From NCBI GenBank assembly GCA_024401225.1, contig JAKSLM010000021.1, positions 1 through 43,245 of the forward strand: a stretch of 43,245 nt of DNA. The letters are read 5' to 3'. The notes under the pieces are model-generated. The model made no database searches, had not been told where the DNA came from, and saw nothing but the letters and a program-made list of their open reading frames with translations. Of the stretch, positions 1 through 9,135 are shown one piece after another. Source of the stretch: Bacteroidaceae bacterium. Its GTDB lineage: Bacteria; Bacteroidota; Bacteroidia; Bacteroidales; Bacteroidaceae. Position 1 is the stretch's first letter, and each line of letters starts with the position of its first letter. Made by a program: the position numbers and the translations under genes.

Positions 1-2
1 AT

Positions 3-215
3 CAGGCAGAGGAGATCCACGCTTACATCCGTTCATGCGTTGCTGAGGTTTACGGAGCTGAGGCTGCTGCTGAGACTTCAATCCTCTACGGTGGTTCATG
101 CAAGGCTTCTAACGCTCCTGAGCTCTTCGCTAAGCCTGACATCGACGGTGGTCTCATCGGTGGTGCTTCGCTCAAGGCTGCAGACTTCAAGGGTATCATC
201 GACGCTTGGGGTTAA
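3..215 (+). CDS. tpiA: Triosephosphate isomerase, C-terminal part
   Basis: Partial gene whose 5' end lies outside the window; the readable frame gives 70 residues before TAA. TpiA interconverts dihydroxyacetone phosphate and glyceraldehyde 3-phosphate in cytosolic glycolysis. The fragment contains the family's phosphate-binding C-terminal segments: ILYGGSC (the usual YGGSV region) and the GGLIGGASL loop, ending with a last helix terminating in DAWG. Both loops and the end position agree with a complete, intact C-terminus. A strong hairpin follows about 20 bases after the stop, so it probably ends its transcription unit. Identification from conserved motifs is secure. Confidence 0.95.
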   Translation, partial: QAEEIHAYIRSCVAEVYGAEAAAETSILYGGSCKASNAPELFAKPDIDGGLIGGASLKAADFKGIIDAWG

Positions 216-235
216 TAACCGACTTATCATAACTG

Positions 236-270
236 GGGGCTTGGGTTAAGGCCCGAGCCCCTTTCTCTAT
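236..270 (+). terminator. Rho-independent terminator of tpiA
   Basis: A 10-bp stem (GGGGCTTGGG at 236-245 with CCCGAGCCCC at 252-261, one G-T wobble) closes a six-base loop and runs into TTTCTCT. It lies just after the tpiA stop and before the SPOR gene, so it separates the two units. Confidence 0.85.
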
Positions 271-289
271 TATATAAAATAAGAAAAAG

Positions 290-811
290 ATGAAGCAACT
301 CATCACTTTTGTTTTTTTATATGTAATATCAGTCTGTGTGTCAGCACAGTCTACGTTTACTGAGCATCTGACCAAGAAGGTTTCTGGTCAGGGTACGGTG
401 AACGTAATGCAAAGCAAGCGTATATCTGATCTGGTAAATGGTGTTACCCAGCTGACTCCTGTGAAAGCCACAGAACCTGCTGCAAAGGTAACGGCCACTA
501 ACGATGACACCCCAACAACTGAGGTCTCACATGGCACGAAGAGGGTGAAGGCGCGCGGCTATCGTATTCAGGTATATTGGGGTGGAAACCAAAATGTTGA
601 TAGAAGCAAGGCTCAGAATGCTGGATTCAAGGTCACATCGCTCTACCCTGAACTTTCGGCCTATACAAGCTATGAGTCGCCTCATTGGCGCTGTCGTATA
701 GGCGATTTCGCTACTCGTGAGGATGCTGCTGCCTACCTTGGCAAGATTCGTCGTGAAGCAGGCATCAGCAGTGCCATGATTGTAAGGAGTGAAATTTGGA
801 TTTGGCAATAA
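290..811 (+). CDS. SPOR-domain exported protein
   Basis: A 173-residue protein. Residues 1-19 form a signal peptide (hydrophobic run, cleavage after VSA). A low-complexity Thr/Ala-rich linker covers about 60-90. From about residue 95 there is a SPOR-like fold: GYRIQVYWGGN, an intervening helix, then WRCRIGDFATREDAAAYLGKIR and a final strand. SPOR domains bind denuded glycan strands of septal peptidoglycan, so a periplasmic cell-envelope role is inferred. It has no lipobox. It sits 23 bases before dnaG and may be co-transcribed. The domain call rests on the (F/Y)xVQxG-like start and the R-x-x-x-G-x-F-x-x-x-x-x-A pattern; the specific function is unknown. Confidence 0.8.
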   Translation: MKQLITFVFLYVISVCVSAQSTFTEHLTKKVSGQGTVNVMQSKRISDLVNGVTQLTPVKATEPAAKVTATNDDTPTTEVSHGTKRVKARGYRIQVYWGGNQNVDRSKAQNAGFKVTSLYPELSAYTSYESPHWRCRIGDFATREDAAAYLGKIRREAGISSAMIVRSEIWIWQ

Positions 812-834
812 TTATTTAATCTACATATAGTCCC

Positions 835-3126
835 TTGATACCACAAACTACTATAGATAGAATTATAGATTCTGCAAACATTGTAGATGTAGTGTCGCAA
901 TATGTCACTTTGCGCCGTGCTGGTGCAAACTTCAAGGGATTGTGCCCATTCCATGATGACAAGACGCCATCCTTCCACGTCTCGCCATCGAAGGGCATCT
1001 GCAAGTGCTTTGCTTGTGGAGAGGGAGGAAATGTCGTTCAGTTCATCATGAAGAAGGAACAGATGACGTATGTCGAGGCATTGCGTCATCTGGGCAAGCG
1101 ATACGGAATTGAGGTTGAGGAACGTGAATTGAGCGACAATGAGCGAAGGCTGATTAGTGAGCGCGAATCGATGTTTGCCGTTAATGAGTGGGCAAGCAAC
1201 TATTATCATAACGTGCTTCACAATCATCCAGACGGACTTGCTGTTGGACTTGCCTATTTCCGTAGCCGTGGCTTTCGCGACGATATCATAAAGAAGTTCC
1301 GTCTGGGATATGCTGTCGATAGCTGGGATGCAATGTCAAAGGAGGCATTGAAGAGCGGCTATGCAGAGAAATACCTCATCAATGATGCTGTCACAAAACT
1401 GGGTACCGGACTCAGCTTCAAGCGCGACAACGGATCGCTTATTGACAAGTTCCGTGGCCGAGTCATCTTCCCATGGTTCAATGCTGGAGGCAAGGTAGTT
1501 GCCTTCGGCGGACGTGTGCTCGATAGCCGCACCAAGGGCGTGGCACAGAAGTACATCAACTCGTCCGAATCCATCATCTATACCAAGGGCCGCGAGCTTT
1601 ATGGCCTTTATCAAGCCAGAACGCAGATAACCAAAGAGGACTGCGTATACATGGTCGAGGGATATACCGATGTGCTTTCGATGCATCAATGTGGTATAGA
1701 AAATGTTGTGGCCAACTCGGGAACAGCGCTTTCGGAAGCACAGATACACCTTCTGCATCGCTTCACCGCCAACATCACGCTGCTCTACGATGGCGATGAT
1801 GCCGGAGTGCATGCTGCCCTGCGAGGTACGGATATGCTGCTTGCTGATGGCATGAATGTCAAGATACTTCTGCTCCCTGATGGCGATGATCCCGATTCGT
1901 TTGCTCGCAAGCATACAGCAACCGAATTTAAGGACTACGTTGAGAAGCATCAGACCGACTTCATCATCTTCAAGACCAACCTTCTGCTCAAGGATGCAGG
2001 ACACGATCCGCTCAAGAGGGCCAACCTCACTAAGGACATCGTGTACAGCATCTCTGTCATCCCTGAGGAGATAGTGCGTAACGCATATATACATGAGTGT
2101 TCTGAACTGCTCGGAGTCGAGGAGGCAGTATTGCTTCGCGAGACAATGAAGAACCGCAAGCGTGCTCTTGAGGAACTGCAACGTGCAAAGCAGCGCGAGG
2201 AAATGCGTGCCAGGGATGAAGCGATGCGCGAGGCTCAGCAACAGGCTGCAGCGGTTGGAAATCAAGGTCAGGGTAGCCAGCAGGCTTCCTCTGGCTCAGG
2301 TGTACAAACTGCACCTGCTACAGGAACGCAAGGCTCGCCTGCCATAGTAACGCAAACCTCAACAACTACTGGTACTCAAGCCTCATCAGCTACAGGAACT
2401 CAAACCTCATCAGTCGCAGGAGCGCCTACCGCTACTCCTGCTGACAATCCAACCTATGCAGGCATGTCGCCCGAAGAGATTGAAGCCTTCGAGGCGATGT
2501 ATGGCGATATGCCTTCACAGGCTCCAGTGCAACAGGCACCTGCTGCAGCACCGCTGATTGAGACAGCCCTGTCGCGTGATGCAAAGCGCTTCGTGGGCAT
2601 CGAGCGTATGATCATGACTCTCGTGGTACGCTATGGCAATTCAATGATAGAATTGGTCGATCAGGAGAACAACATCTTCAAGGTGCGTTTGACAGAGTAT
2701 GTCAATAGCGAACTTGAGTCCGATGGCTTGCAGTTCCGTTCGCCTCTCTATGCATCGATGATGCAGTCGTGCATGGAGCACATTAAGGAGGAGTCGTTCG
2801 ATGTCACCCGCTTCCTTGTCAACAATCAGGATCAGGAAATAAGTGCCGAGGCAGTCAATCTGCTAAGCGAGAAGTACCAGCTCAGCAAGCGATTTGAGGG
2901 TATGAGCGAGGAGGAGATGGCTCCGGGTTACGTGCAGCGTCTCATGCTCGACTACAAGAACCTCATCATTGAGGAGGAACTGAAGAAGTGCAAGCAGGCG
3001 CTTGCTGACCCTCAGGTATCGGCCGATCCGGCACGCTGCAACGAGATCATGCAGCGCTACATGCAGTACAATAACATTAAACGAACATTGGCAAAGGCTC
3101 TGGGCGACCGAGTCTTACAGAAATAA
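835..3126 (+). CDS. dnaG: DNA primase
   Basis: Synthesises RNA primers at the replication fork. The start is TTG at 835, which gives the family's canonical beginning (M)IPQTTIDRI; no ATG fits. The CHC2 zinc-binding domain has C37, H40, C58 and C61. The catalytic core includes the Toprim motif MVEGYTDVLS (about residue 272) and DGDDAG (about 316). The protein is 763 residues, well above the roughly 580-600 typical of proteobacterial DnaG. The extra length is mostly a charged helix followed by a Gln/Ala/Thr/Ser-rich linker at about 445-575 with imperfect TGTQxSS repeats. After it comes a divergent helical C-terminal region, probably the DnaB helicase-binding domain. recG begins directly after the stop, so the two genes are probably co-transcribed. 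No unusual RBS is seen. Confidence 0.97.
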   Translation: MIPQTTIDRIIDSANIVDVVSQYVTLRRAGANFKGLCPFHDDKTPSFHVSPSKGICKCFACGEGGNVVQFIMKKEQMTYVEALRHLGKRYGIEVEERELSDNERRLISERESMFAVNEWASNYYHNVLHNHPDGLAVGLAYFRSRGFRDDIIKKFRLGYAVDSWDAMSKEALKSGYAEKYLINDAVTKLGTGLSFKRDNGSLIDKFRGRVIFPWFNAGGKVVAFGGRVLDSRTKGVAQKYINSSESIIYTKGRELYGLYQARTQITKEDCVYMVEGYTDVLSMHQCGIENVVANSGTALSEAQIHLLHRFTANITLLYDGDDAGVHAALRGTDMLLADGMNVKILLLPDGDDPDSFARKHTATEFKDYVEKHQTDFIIFKTNLLLKDAGHDPLKRANLTKDIVYSISVIPEEIVRNAYIHECSELLGVEEAVLLRETMKNRKRALEELQRAKQREEMRARDEAMREAQQQAAAVGNQGQGSQQASSGSGVQTAPATGTQGSPAIVTQTSTTTGTQASSATGTQTSSVAGAPTATPADNPTYAGMSPEEIEAFEAMYGDMPSQAPVQQAPAAAPLIETALSRDAKRFVGIERMIMTLVVRYGNSMIELVDQENNIFKVRLTEYVNSELESDGLQFRSPLYASMMQSCMEHIKEESFDVTRFLVNNQDQEISAEAVNLLSEKYQLSKRFEGMSEEEMAPGYVQRLMLDYKNLIIEEELKKCKQALADPQVSADPARCNEIMQRYMQYNNIKRTLAKALGDRVLQK

Positions 3127-5322
3127 ATGTCTCCACTTGATCAGGACATAAAATACTTGCAGGGTGTAGGACCTCATCGTGCAGAACTGCTTGAGAAGGA
3201 ACTTGGCATCAAGACGCTGGGTGACCTTCTGTCCTATTATCCCTACAAATACGTGGATCGTAGCCGCATATACCGCATTAGCGACATTGATGGCAACATG
3301 CCTTACGTTCAGTTGTGCGGCCAGATTCTCAGCATGGAGTCAATAGGTGAGGGTAGGGGACGCCGCCTGGTGGCACACTTCTCCGATGGAAGTGGCATCA
3401 TCGACCTCGTGTGGTTCCAGGGACTGAAGTACGTTGAGAAGTCAGTCACCTGCCGCAAGTCCTACCTGCTCTTCGGCAAGCCACAGGTCTTCAATGGCCG
3501 CCTGCAGATTGCCCATCCCGAGATTGAGGATGCACCGCAGGATGTGCGCCCTATGGCCCGCACCACGGGCTACCTGTTCGATGATGAAGGTGAGATGAAC
3601 CGAACCACCGATCAGCCTTCCGCACCCTCAGCCACTCGTGCCGAGGGAGGCGACGGACTGAGCTTCCGTCCGTTCTACAACACCAGCGAAAGGATGAAGA
3701 AGGGCACTATCAACTCTGCCATGATGGCTAAGCTTACAGCCAACATGTTCAAGTTGCTGAAAGAACCTCTTCGCGAGACACTCCCCCCATACATAGTTCA
3801 GAAGCACCACCTTATCTCGTACGATGAGGCTGTGCGCAATATACATTTCCCTACCTCGGCCGACCTCTTGCGCAAGGCGCAGGCACGACTGAAGTTTGAG
3901 GAACTCTTCTACATCCAGCTCAACATCCTGCGCTATGCACGCAGCCGCCAGCTGAAGTACCGCGGACTGGTGTTTGGCACCATTGGCGACATGTTCAATG
4001 GCTTCTATCACGACCATCTGCCATTCGAACTCACAGGTGCACAGAAACGTGTCATCCGTGAGATTCGTGCCGATATGAAGTCCGGTCGCCAGATGAACCG
4101 CTTGCTTCAGGGCGATGTGGGTTCGGGCAAGACGCTCGTAGCCTTGATGTGTGCGCTCATAGCCATCGATAATGGTTGCCAGGCATGCATCATGGCGCCT
4201 ACCGAGATCCTTGCTGAGCAGCATGTGGAGACCATACGCAACTTCCTGGGCGACATGCCGCTGCGCGTCGAATTGCTTACTGGCACCGTGAAGGGCAAGA
4301 AACGTACCGAGATACTGGATTCGCTCGTTTCGGGCAAGGTGAACATACTGGTTGGCACCCATGCTGTCATAGAGGATAGCGTGGTGTTCAGCCGCCTCGG
4401 ACTCGTCATCATCGATGAGCAGCATCGCTTTGGTGTGGCCCAGCGAGCCAAGCTATGGATGAAAAATGAAGTGGCGCCCCATGTGCTTGTGATGACTGCT
4501 ACACCGATACCGCGCACCTTGGCCATGACTCTATATGGCGATCTTGATGTGAGCGTGATCGACGAACTGCCACCGGGCCGTAAGCCTATCAAGACCGTTC
4601 ATATGTTCGATGCCCATAGGCAGAACATCTACAAGCTCATGAACCACGAGCTCAGCCTTGGCAGGCAGATATACATCGTCTATCCACTCATCAAGGAGAC
4701 GGAGAAGATGGATATGAAGGATCTTGAAGCAGGATATGAGGAGATCAACGCCGCCTTCCCAACCTACAAGGTGAGCAAGGTGCATGGCAAGATGAAACCT
4801 GCCGAAAAGGATAGCGAGATGCAACGCTTTGCAAGCCACGAAACGCACATCCTCGTGTCCACAACCGTGATCGAGGTGGGCGTTAATGTGCCTAATGCCT
4901 CAGTCATGATCATCGAGAATGCCGAGCGCTTCGGTCTCTCGCAGCTTCATCAGTTGCGTGGGCGTGTGGGCCGTGGAGCCGACCAGTCGTATTGCGTGCT
5001 CGTTACGAAATATCAGATTAGCGAGGAGACTCGCAAGCGTGTTCAGATCATGGTCGACTCTACCGATGGATTCGAGATCGCGGAGGCCGACCTCAAACTG
5101 CGAGGTCCGGGCGACCTTGAGGGCACGCAGCAGTCGGGTATGGCGTTCGACCTCAGGATTGCCAACCTTGCTCGCGATGGACAGATACTCACCTATGCCC
5201 GTGCAGCGGCTCAGGAGGTGATCGATGGCGACCCTGACGAGTCCAATCCTCAGAACGATGTGCTCTGGCAGCGTTTGCGCCAGCTCCGTAAGGATAATAT
5301 CAATTGGGGAGCAATAAGCTAA
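3127..5322 (+). CDS. recG: ATP-dependent DNA helicase RecG
   Basis: A superfamily 2 helicase that remodels stalled forks and branch-migrates Holliday junctions. The ATG directly abuts the dnaG stop codon, suggesting translational coupling. The N-terminal wedge/OB region contains LQGVGPHRAELLEKELGI. Helicase motifs follow in order: GDVGSGKT (Walker A, about residue 328), DEQHRFG (DExH, about 429), TATPIPRTLAM, and QLRGRVGRG in motif VI. The C-terminal LRGPGDLEGTQQSG is characteristic of RecG. At 731 residues it is slightly longer than usual; the excess is an acidic, low-conservation insertion at about 138-178, between the OB-fold part and the helicase core. No frameshift or missing motif is seen. 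Confidence 0.97.
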   Translation: MSPLDQDIKYLQGVGPHRAELLEKELGIKTLGDLLSYYPYKYVDRSRIYRISDIDGNMPYVQLCGQILSMESIGEGRGRRLVAHFSDGSGIIDLVWFQGLKYVEKSVTCRKSYLLFGKPQVFNGRLQIAHPEIEDAPQDVRPMARTTGYLFDDEGEMNRTTDQPSAPSATRAEGGDGLSFRPFYNTSERMKKGTINSAMMAKLTANMFKLLKEPLRETLPPYIVQKHHLISYDEAVRNIHFPTSADLLRKAQARLKFEELFYIQLNILRYARSRQLKYRGLVFGTIGDMFNGFYHDHLPFELTGAQKRVIREIRADMKSGRQMNRLLQGDVGSGKTLVALMCALIAIDNGCQACIMAPTEILAEQHVETIRNFLGDMPLRVELLTGTVKGKKRTEILDSLVSGKVNILVGTHAVIEDSVVFSRLGLVIIDEQHRFGVAQRAKLWMKNEVAPHVLVMTATPIPRTLAMTLYGDLDVSVIDELPPGRKPIKTVHMFDAHRQNIYKLMNHELSLGRQIYIVYPLIKETEKMDMKDLEAGYEEINAAFPTYKVSKVHGKMKPAEKDSEMQRFASHETHILVSTTVIEVGVNVPNASVMIIENAERFGLSQLHQLRGRVGRGADQSYCVLVTKYQISEETRKRVQIMVDSTDGFEIAEADLKLRGPGDLEGTQQSGMAFDLRIANLARDGQILTYARAAAQEVIDGDPDESNPQNDVLWQRLRQLRKDNINWGAIS

Positions 5323-5365
5323 GAGCTTACCCTCTACACTCTAAGATATATATAGAAAACAAATA

Positions 5366-7072
5366 ATGAAACATTTACATAGTACACTCTTGCTGTGTGC
5401 GGCCATCTGCCTCCATTCGTGCATCACCGACGAGTACGATTTGCGCAAGGACATAGAGGTCGCGCTCAGCTTCACGCCCGATGGCTTCGAACTGGGAGGC
5501 ACCAATAGTGCCGACATCCCCTTGAACCAGGTGATCAAGCTGGATGAAGATGGCCAACTCACCACCGACTCCCTTGGCAACTACTTGTTCTATAAGAAGA
5601 GCCACGGTATGGACACCACTACCGTCTGTATCGGACAGGGTAGCTTGTGCAATGGTACGGACGACACATTCAGCTTCACCATTCACGACAACCCTACGCT
5701 CACCCTCAGCCCAAACCGATTCGATGACGATCTGGTATCGGTCGACTTCGACTTGGCAGCCAGCCCTTCCTTCAGTCCCGATCCGCAGAGCGAGAGCATA
5801 CGTGACCTCCTCTACATCAAGACGAGCATGGCCATCGATGTCGACTTCTACTTCGAGCATCTGCTTGGCTCCACCTATTCCAACGGCACCTACATCGACC
5901 GCATCATCTACGAGGTGCCTTACTTCTACGATCTTGTCGATCCATCCGAGTTGCATGAAGAGTATGTTAATGTCACCGAGGGCCATTCTCACCGCATACA
6001 CATCAAGGGCGTGGACTTCACCAAACAGCCCGATAAGGCATCCGACTACGTGCATTTCGATGGTGCTACAGGAACATTTACGATGAGTGGAGAGGTGCGC
6101 GTGAAGTTTCACATTCAGAACGTTAAGGCGCGCGAATTCATTCAAGGCAAGGATGCTGTAGCCCATGTGCGTGTCATGGCAGGAACGCTTGGCACTACGG
6201 AGGTTACGGGCCGATTCAATAAGTCGGAGGATGTGGATGTTGATGACATCACATTCGACAACTTGCCTGACTTCATACGCGACGAGGAAGTCGTAATCGA
6301 TATCGAAAACCCAATCATCCGACTCACACTCGACAATGAAGTGCCGGCTACGGTGTCGCTCAATGCCATCATCAACAACTACCGCAACGGCGAGGTGGCT
6401 CATCAGCTTCGCGTAGGCGACAACTACGGCACCGATCGCATTAGTTTTGCAGGTGGACGCCGCAGCAGCGTGTGGATCTCGCGCCAGCCAGTTGAGATAC
6501 CCGATAGCGTGTCGAGCAATGTGGTCATTCCTAACATGATGGACCTCATACGCCAGATGCCCGAAAGCATCGGTCTGCAGGCCAAGGCAAGCACCGACTC
6601 ATCCGAGGTAGTGGTTCTCTCGCTTGCCCAGGAGTACAAGGCAAAGCCCGACTACGAACTCGTTGCTCCGCTCATCATGGGACCTGACATGCGCATCGTG
6701 TACAAGAAGGATGTGACTAATCTTCACGACAAACTGAAGCACGTTGATGTTGATGCCATTGAGTTCTGCGCTCAGGTGGCCAACAATCTGCCGCTCGACC
6801 TCCGCCTCCAGATCACCCCTTACGAAGCCTCAGGCCATGTGCTCAGCGACATCGAAATCATAGTGCCCGAACACCTTCCTGCCCAGTCCGTTACGCCTAT
6901 GCGATGCGTGCTCCGCAACTCGTCGTCCGAGCGCCACATCAGCCGTTTGGACCGCTTCTCCATCAAGGCCTATGCCGAGTCGGGCGAAGCACTCAAGGGA
7001 CAGCCGCTCAATAAGAATCAGAATCTGCGCATGACAGATGTTAACATCACCCTCAAGACTCTCAACCAATGA
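5366..7072 (+). CDS. Predicted lipoprotein of unknown function, paired with a DUF5723-like protein
   Basis: A 568-residue protein with a lipoprotein signal peptide: MKHLHSTLLLCAAICLHSC, where the last Cys (residue 19) is the predicted lipidation site. The mature part is rich in Asp and beta-type patterns, with repeated segments of alternating polar and hydrophobic residues, and no catalytic motif was recognised. Its stop overlaps the start of the next gene (ATGA, 7069-7072), so translation is coupled and the two products probably work together at the cell surface or in the outer-membrane inner leaflet. I do not recognise a named family; a surface or assembly lipoprotein partnered with the downstream barrel is an inference from context. 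Confidence 0.75.
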   Translation: MKHLHSTLLLCAAICLHSCITDEYDLRKDIEVALSFTPDGFELGGTNSADIPLNQVIKLDEDGQLTTDSLGNYLFYKKSHGMDTTTVCIGQGSLCNGTDDTFSFTIHDNPTLTLSPNRFDDDLVSVDFDLAASPSFSPDPQSESIRDLLYIKTSMAIDVDFYFEHLLGSTYSNGTYIDRIIYEVPYFYDLVDPSELHEEYVNVTEGHSHRIHIKGVDFTKQPDKASDYVHFDGATGTFTMSGEVRVKFHIQNVKAREFIQGKDAVAHVRVMAGTLGTTEVTGRFNKSEDVDVDDITFDNLPDFIRDEEVVIDIENPIIRLTLDNEVPATVSLNAIINNYRNGEVAHQLRVGDNYGTDRISFAGGRRSSVWISRQPVEIPDSVSSNVVIPNMMDLIRQMPESIGLQAKASTDSSEVVVLSLAQEYKAKPDYELVAPLIMGPDMRIVYKKDVTNLHDKLKHVDVDAIEFCAQVANNLPLDLRLQITPYEASGHVLSDIEIIVPEHLPAQSVTPMRCVLRNSSSERHISRLDRFSIKAYAESGEALKGQPLNKNQNLRMTDVNITLKTLNQ

Positions 7073-8466
7073 TGAAACGCTACATACTCATCCTCATCTC
7101 GTTGTTTGCCGTCCTGTCTGCCGTTGATGCGCAGGCACCGCTTACGGCCTATCATTCCGATTCGTTCATTCTGCGCCATAGGCTCAATCCAGCCTTCACT
7201 CCTGAGTACGATCACATCTCGCTCCCTCTGCTTGGATGCACATCGCTTAGCCTCGAGTCGTCCATGGGCATGGGTAGCCTCATCTTCGATCGCCCCGATG
7301 GCACGCTCTCGCTCTTCACCTCGTCAGGTACCATCAGCAAGGACGAACTGATGAAGAAGGTAGGAGGCGGACTCAACTTCGGTGCCGAAGCTGCAGCTAC
7401 GCTCATCAGCTATGGTCGCCACGCCAGCGAGGACTGCTACCGCACGCTCGATGTCACCTTGCATGCCGTAGCTGATGCCCATGTGGACCGCAGCGTGTTC
7501 GATATGGTTAAGGATGTGCAAAATCGTTCCTACACCCTTGGCAATACAGGCCTCTCGGCCTCATCGTGGCTCGACATCTCAGTAGGCGAGACTGACCGCA
7601 TCGATGAGCACTGGACCATAGGTGGACGGTTGAAAATCCTCATCGGCCTCATGAATGCCGACCTCCGCCTTAACCGCATGAACCTCAATCTTCTTAACGC
7701 TCAGGGAACTGCTCCTGCATGGACTGCCGATGGCGACGTCTCGATGGCTGTAGCTGGCTTTGATTACACCAAGGAGTACAAAACATACCAAAGCCGCCCC
7801 GGTGGCTATACCCAGGTTAAGGGCATAAGCCGAGGCGGCCTTGGCATACGTGGATTCGGTATAGGCACCGATCTTGGAGTTGCTTATAGGATGGACGACC
7901 GATGGACCTTCTCGGCCTCGCTCCTTGACCTTGGATTCATCACCTGGTACGGAAGCCGCAAGGCTGTCAGCAGCGGTTCTCACTTCGTGTTCGATGGGTT
8001 CCAGAACCTCTCAGCCGACGATGCCGATCCTAATGGGTTCAAAAACCAGTGGAACCGCCTGAAGGACGACATTGCCGACCTCATGCGCCTCGAGGAAGTG
8101 GAGAAGGCAGCCCGGACCAACATGCTCAACATGACCTTCGCTCTTGGTGCTACGTGCCAGTTGCAGCCAGTCACCCTTGGTGGACTCTTCACTACGCGTA
8201 CCCACTACGGATTCAGCGACATAGAGTGGCGCCTCAGTGCCGAAGTGGCTCCATTCTCCGATTGGAACTTCGCCCTCAGTCCTGCATTCGTCATCTACGA
8301 CAATCCGCGTACCCAGCGCTTCGCCCTCGGAGCAATGGTCAGCTACCATCCGGGACGTTACAATTTCTACATCGCCAGCGACAACCTCTTCTTCCGTGTC
8401 AATCGCCAGCTCATTCCTACCTCCCTCAACGGAGGCATCATGTTCGGCGCCGCGATGTATTTATAA
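7069..8466 (+). CDS. DUF5723-like predicted outer-membrane beta-barrel protein
   Basis: A 465-residue protein with a signal peptide (residues 1 to about 21, cleaved after VDA). The mature part shows many amphipathic strands and glycine-rich turns, and ends in a strand with hydrophobic alternation (GGIMFGAAMYL), as outer-membrane barrels do. The pattern 'SDSFILRHRLNPAFTPEYDHISLPLLG' near the N-terminus, split here as NPAFTP plus ISLPLLG, matches what I recall of the Bacteroidetes DUF5723 family, distantly like PorP/SprF-type proteins. It overlaps the upstream lipoprotein gene by four bases. A second ATG at 7072 is an equally plausible start. The family name is recalled, not searched; the barrel prediction is firmer than the name. 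Confidence 0.7.
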   Translation: MMKRYILILISLFAVLSAVDAQAPLTAYHSDSFILRHRLNPAFTPEYDHISLPLLGCTSLSLESSMGMGSLIFDRPDGTLSLFTSSGTISKDELMKKVGGGLNFGAEAAATLISYGRHASEDCYRTLDVTLHAVADAHVDRSVFDMVKDVQNRSYTLGNTGLSASSWLDISVGETDRIDEHWTIGGRLKILIGLMNADLRLNRMNLNLLNAQGTAPAWTADGDVSMAVAGFDYTKEYKTYQSRPGGYTQVKGISRGGLGIRGFGIGTDLGVAYRMDDRWTFSASLLDLGFITWYGSRKAVSSGSHFVFDGFQNLSADDADPNGFKNQWNRLKDDIADLMRLEEVEKAARTNMLNMTFALGATCQLQPVTLGGLFTTRTHYGFSDIEWRLSAEVAPFSDWNFALSPAFVIYDNPRTQRFALGAMVSYHPGRYNFYIASDNLFFRVNRQLIPTSLNGGIMFGAAMYL

Positions 8467-8476
8467 GTCCTACTTT

Positions 8477-9019
8477 TCACTTATACATCATTCCCTTCAT
8501 CAGTCCTTCAGCTACCTCGCTGCCGCAGAAATGGTCCACAATCATGTAGCCCAGAGCCAGCGCAGCGCCAGGCCCCTTGCCAGTCATGAAGAGGCCATCC
8601 TTCTCTACGAGGGCGCCAGTGTGGTTGGCACCTTCCAGCTGACCTTCAAAACCAGGGTAGCAAGTGCACTTTATTCCCTTCAGCAATCCTCGCTTGCCCA
8701 GAACGAAAGGAGCTGCGCAGATGGCAGCGATAGGCTTGCCGGCAGCATTCTGAGCCATGAGAGCCTTGCTCACGCCCTCGTGCTCATCGAGGTTTGATGC
8801 GCCAGGCATACCGCCCGGCAGGAAGAGCAGGTCAGCATTGCTATAGTCATTATCTGCAAACATGGAGTCGGCCATCACCTTGATGCCGTGAGCACCTACC
8901 ACCATGTCCGAAGGCATGATGCTTACCATGTTAACCTCGAGTCCGGCACGGCGACATACGTCGACCACCGCAAGGGCTTCAACTTCTTCGAAACCATCAG
9001 CTAAAAAAGCGTAAATCAT
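8477..9019 (-). CDS. DJ-1/PfpI family protein (YajL-like)
   Basis: A 180-residue single-domain protein of the DJ-1/ThiJ/PfpI superfamily. The strand-turn DGFEEVEA near residue 9 supplies the conserved glutamate. AAICAAP places the nucleophilic-elbow cysteine at Cys101, and LFLPGGMPG and GPGAALALGY are other family signatures. Family members are reported as glyoxalase III, protein or nucleotide deglycase, or redox chaperone enzymes; which applies here cannot be read from sequence. Cytosolic, with no signal peptide. It is convergent with the DUF5723-like gene (10-base gap) and divergent from nadK across a 116-base gap. Confidence 0.9.
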   Translation of the reverse strand: MIYAFLADGFEEVEALAVVDVCRRAGLEVNMVSIMPSDMVVGAHGIKVMADSMFADNDYSNADLLFLPGGMPGASNLDEHEGVSKALMAQNAAGKPIAAICAAPFVLGKRGLLKGIKCTCYPGFEGQLEGANHTGALVEKDGLFMTGKGPGAALALGYMIVDHFCGSEVAEGLMKGMMYK

Positions 9020-9095
9020 AGTTCTTTATCTTCAATAAAATATGTTCGACAATAGTTTTTTGAGAAAATCATGTACGTTTTTCGCAAAAAACACT

Positions 9096-9103
9096 TAACT
9101 TTG
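9096..9103 (+). promoter_or_regulatory. Bacteroidetes -7 promoter element for nadK
   Basis: TAACTTTG matches the TAnnTTTG -7 consensus of Bacteroidetes promoters and is followed by GC, as in three other elements in this window. It lies 33 bases before the nadK ATG. No TTTG is seen at the expected -33 position, so the assignment rests on the -7 box alone. Confidence 0.6.
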
Positions 9104-9135
9104 CCGCAAAGATATGCAAAAAATCTTACACTGCA

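Noticed and set aside
8237-8797. A 186-codon + strand frame running from the DUF5723-like gene into the DJ-1 gene.
   Set aside because: It is an alternative-frame or antisense shadow of two well-supported genes.
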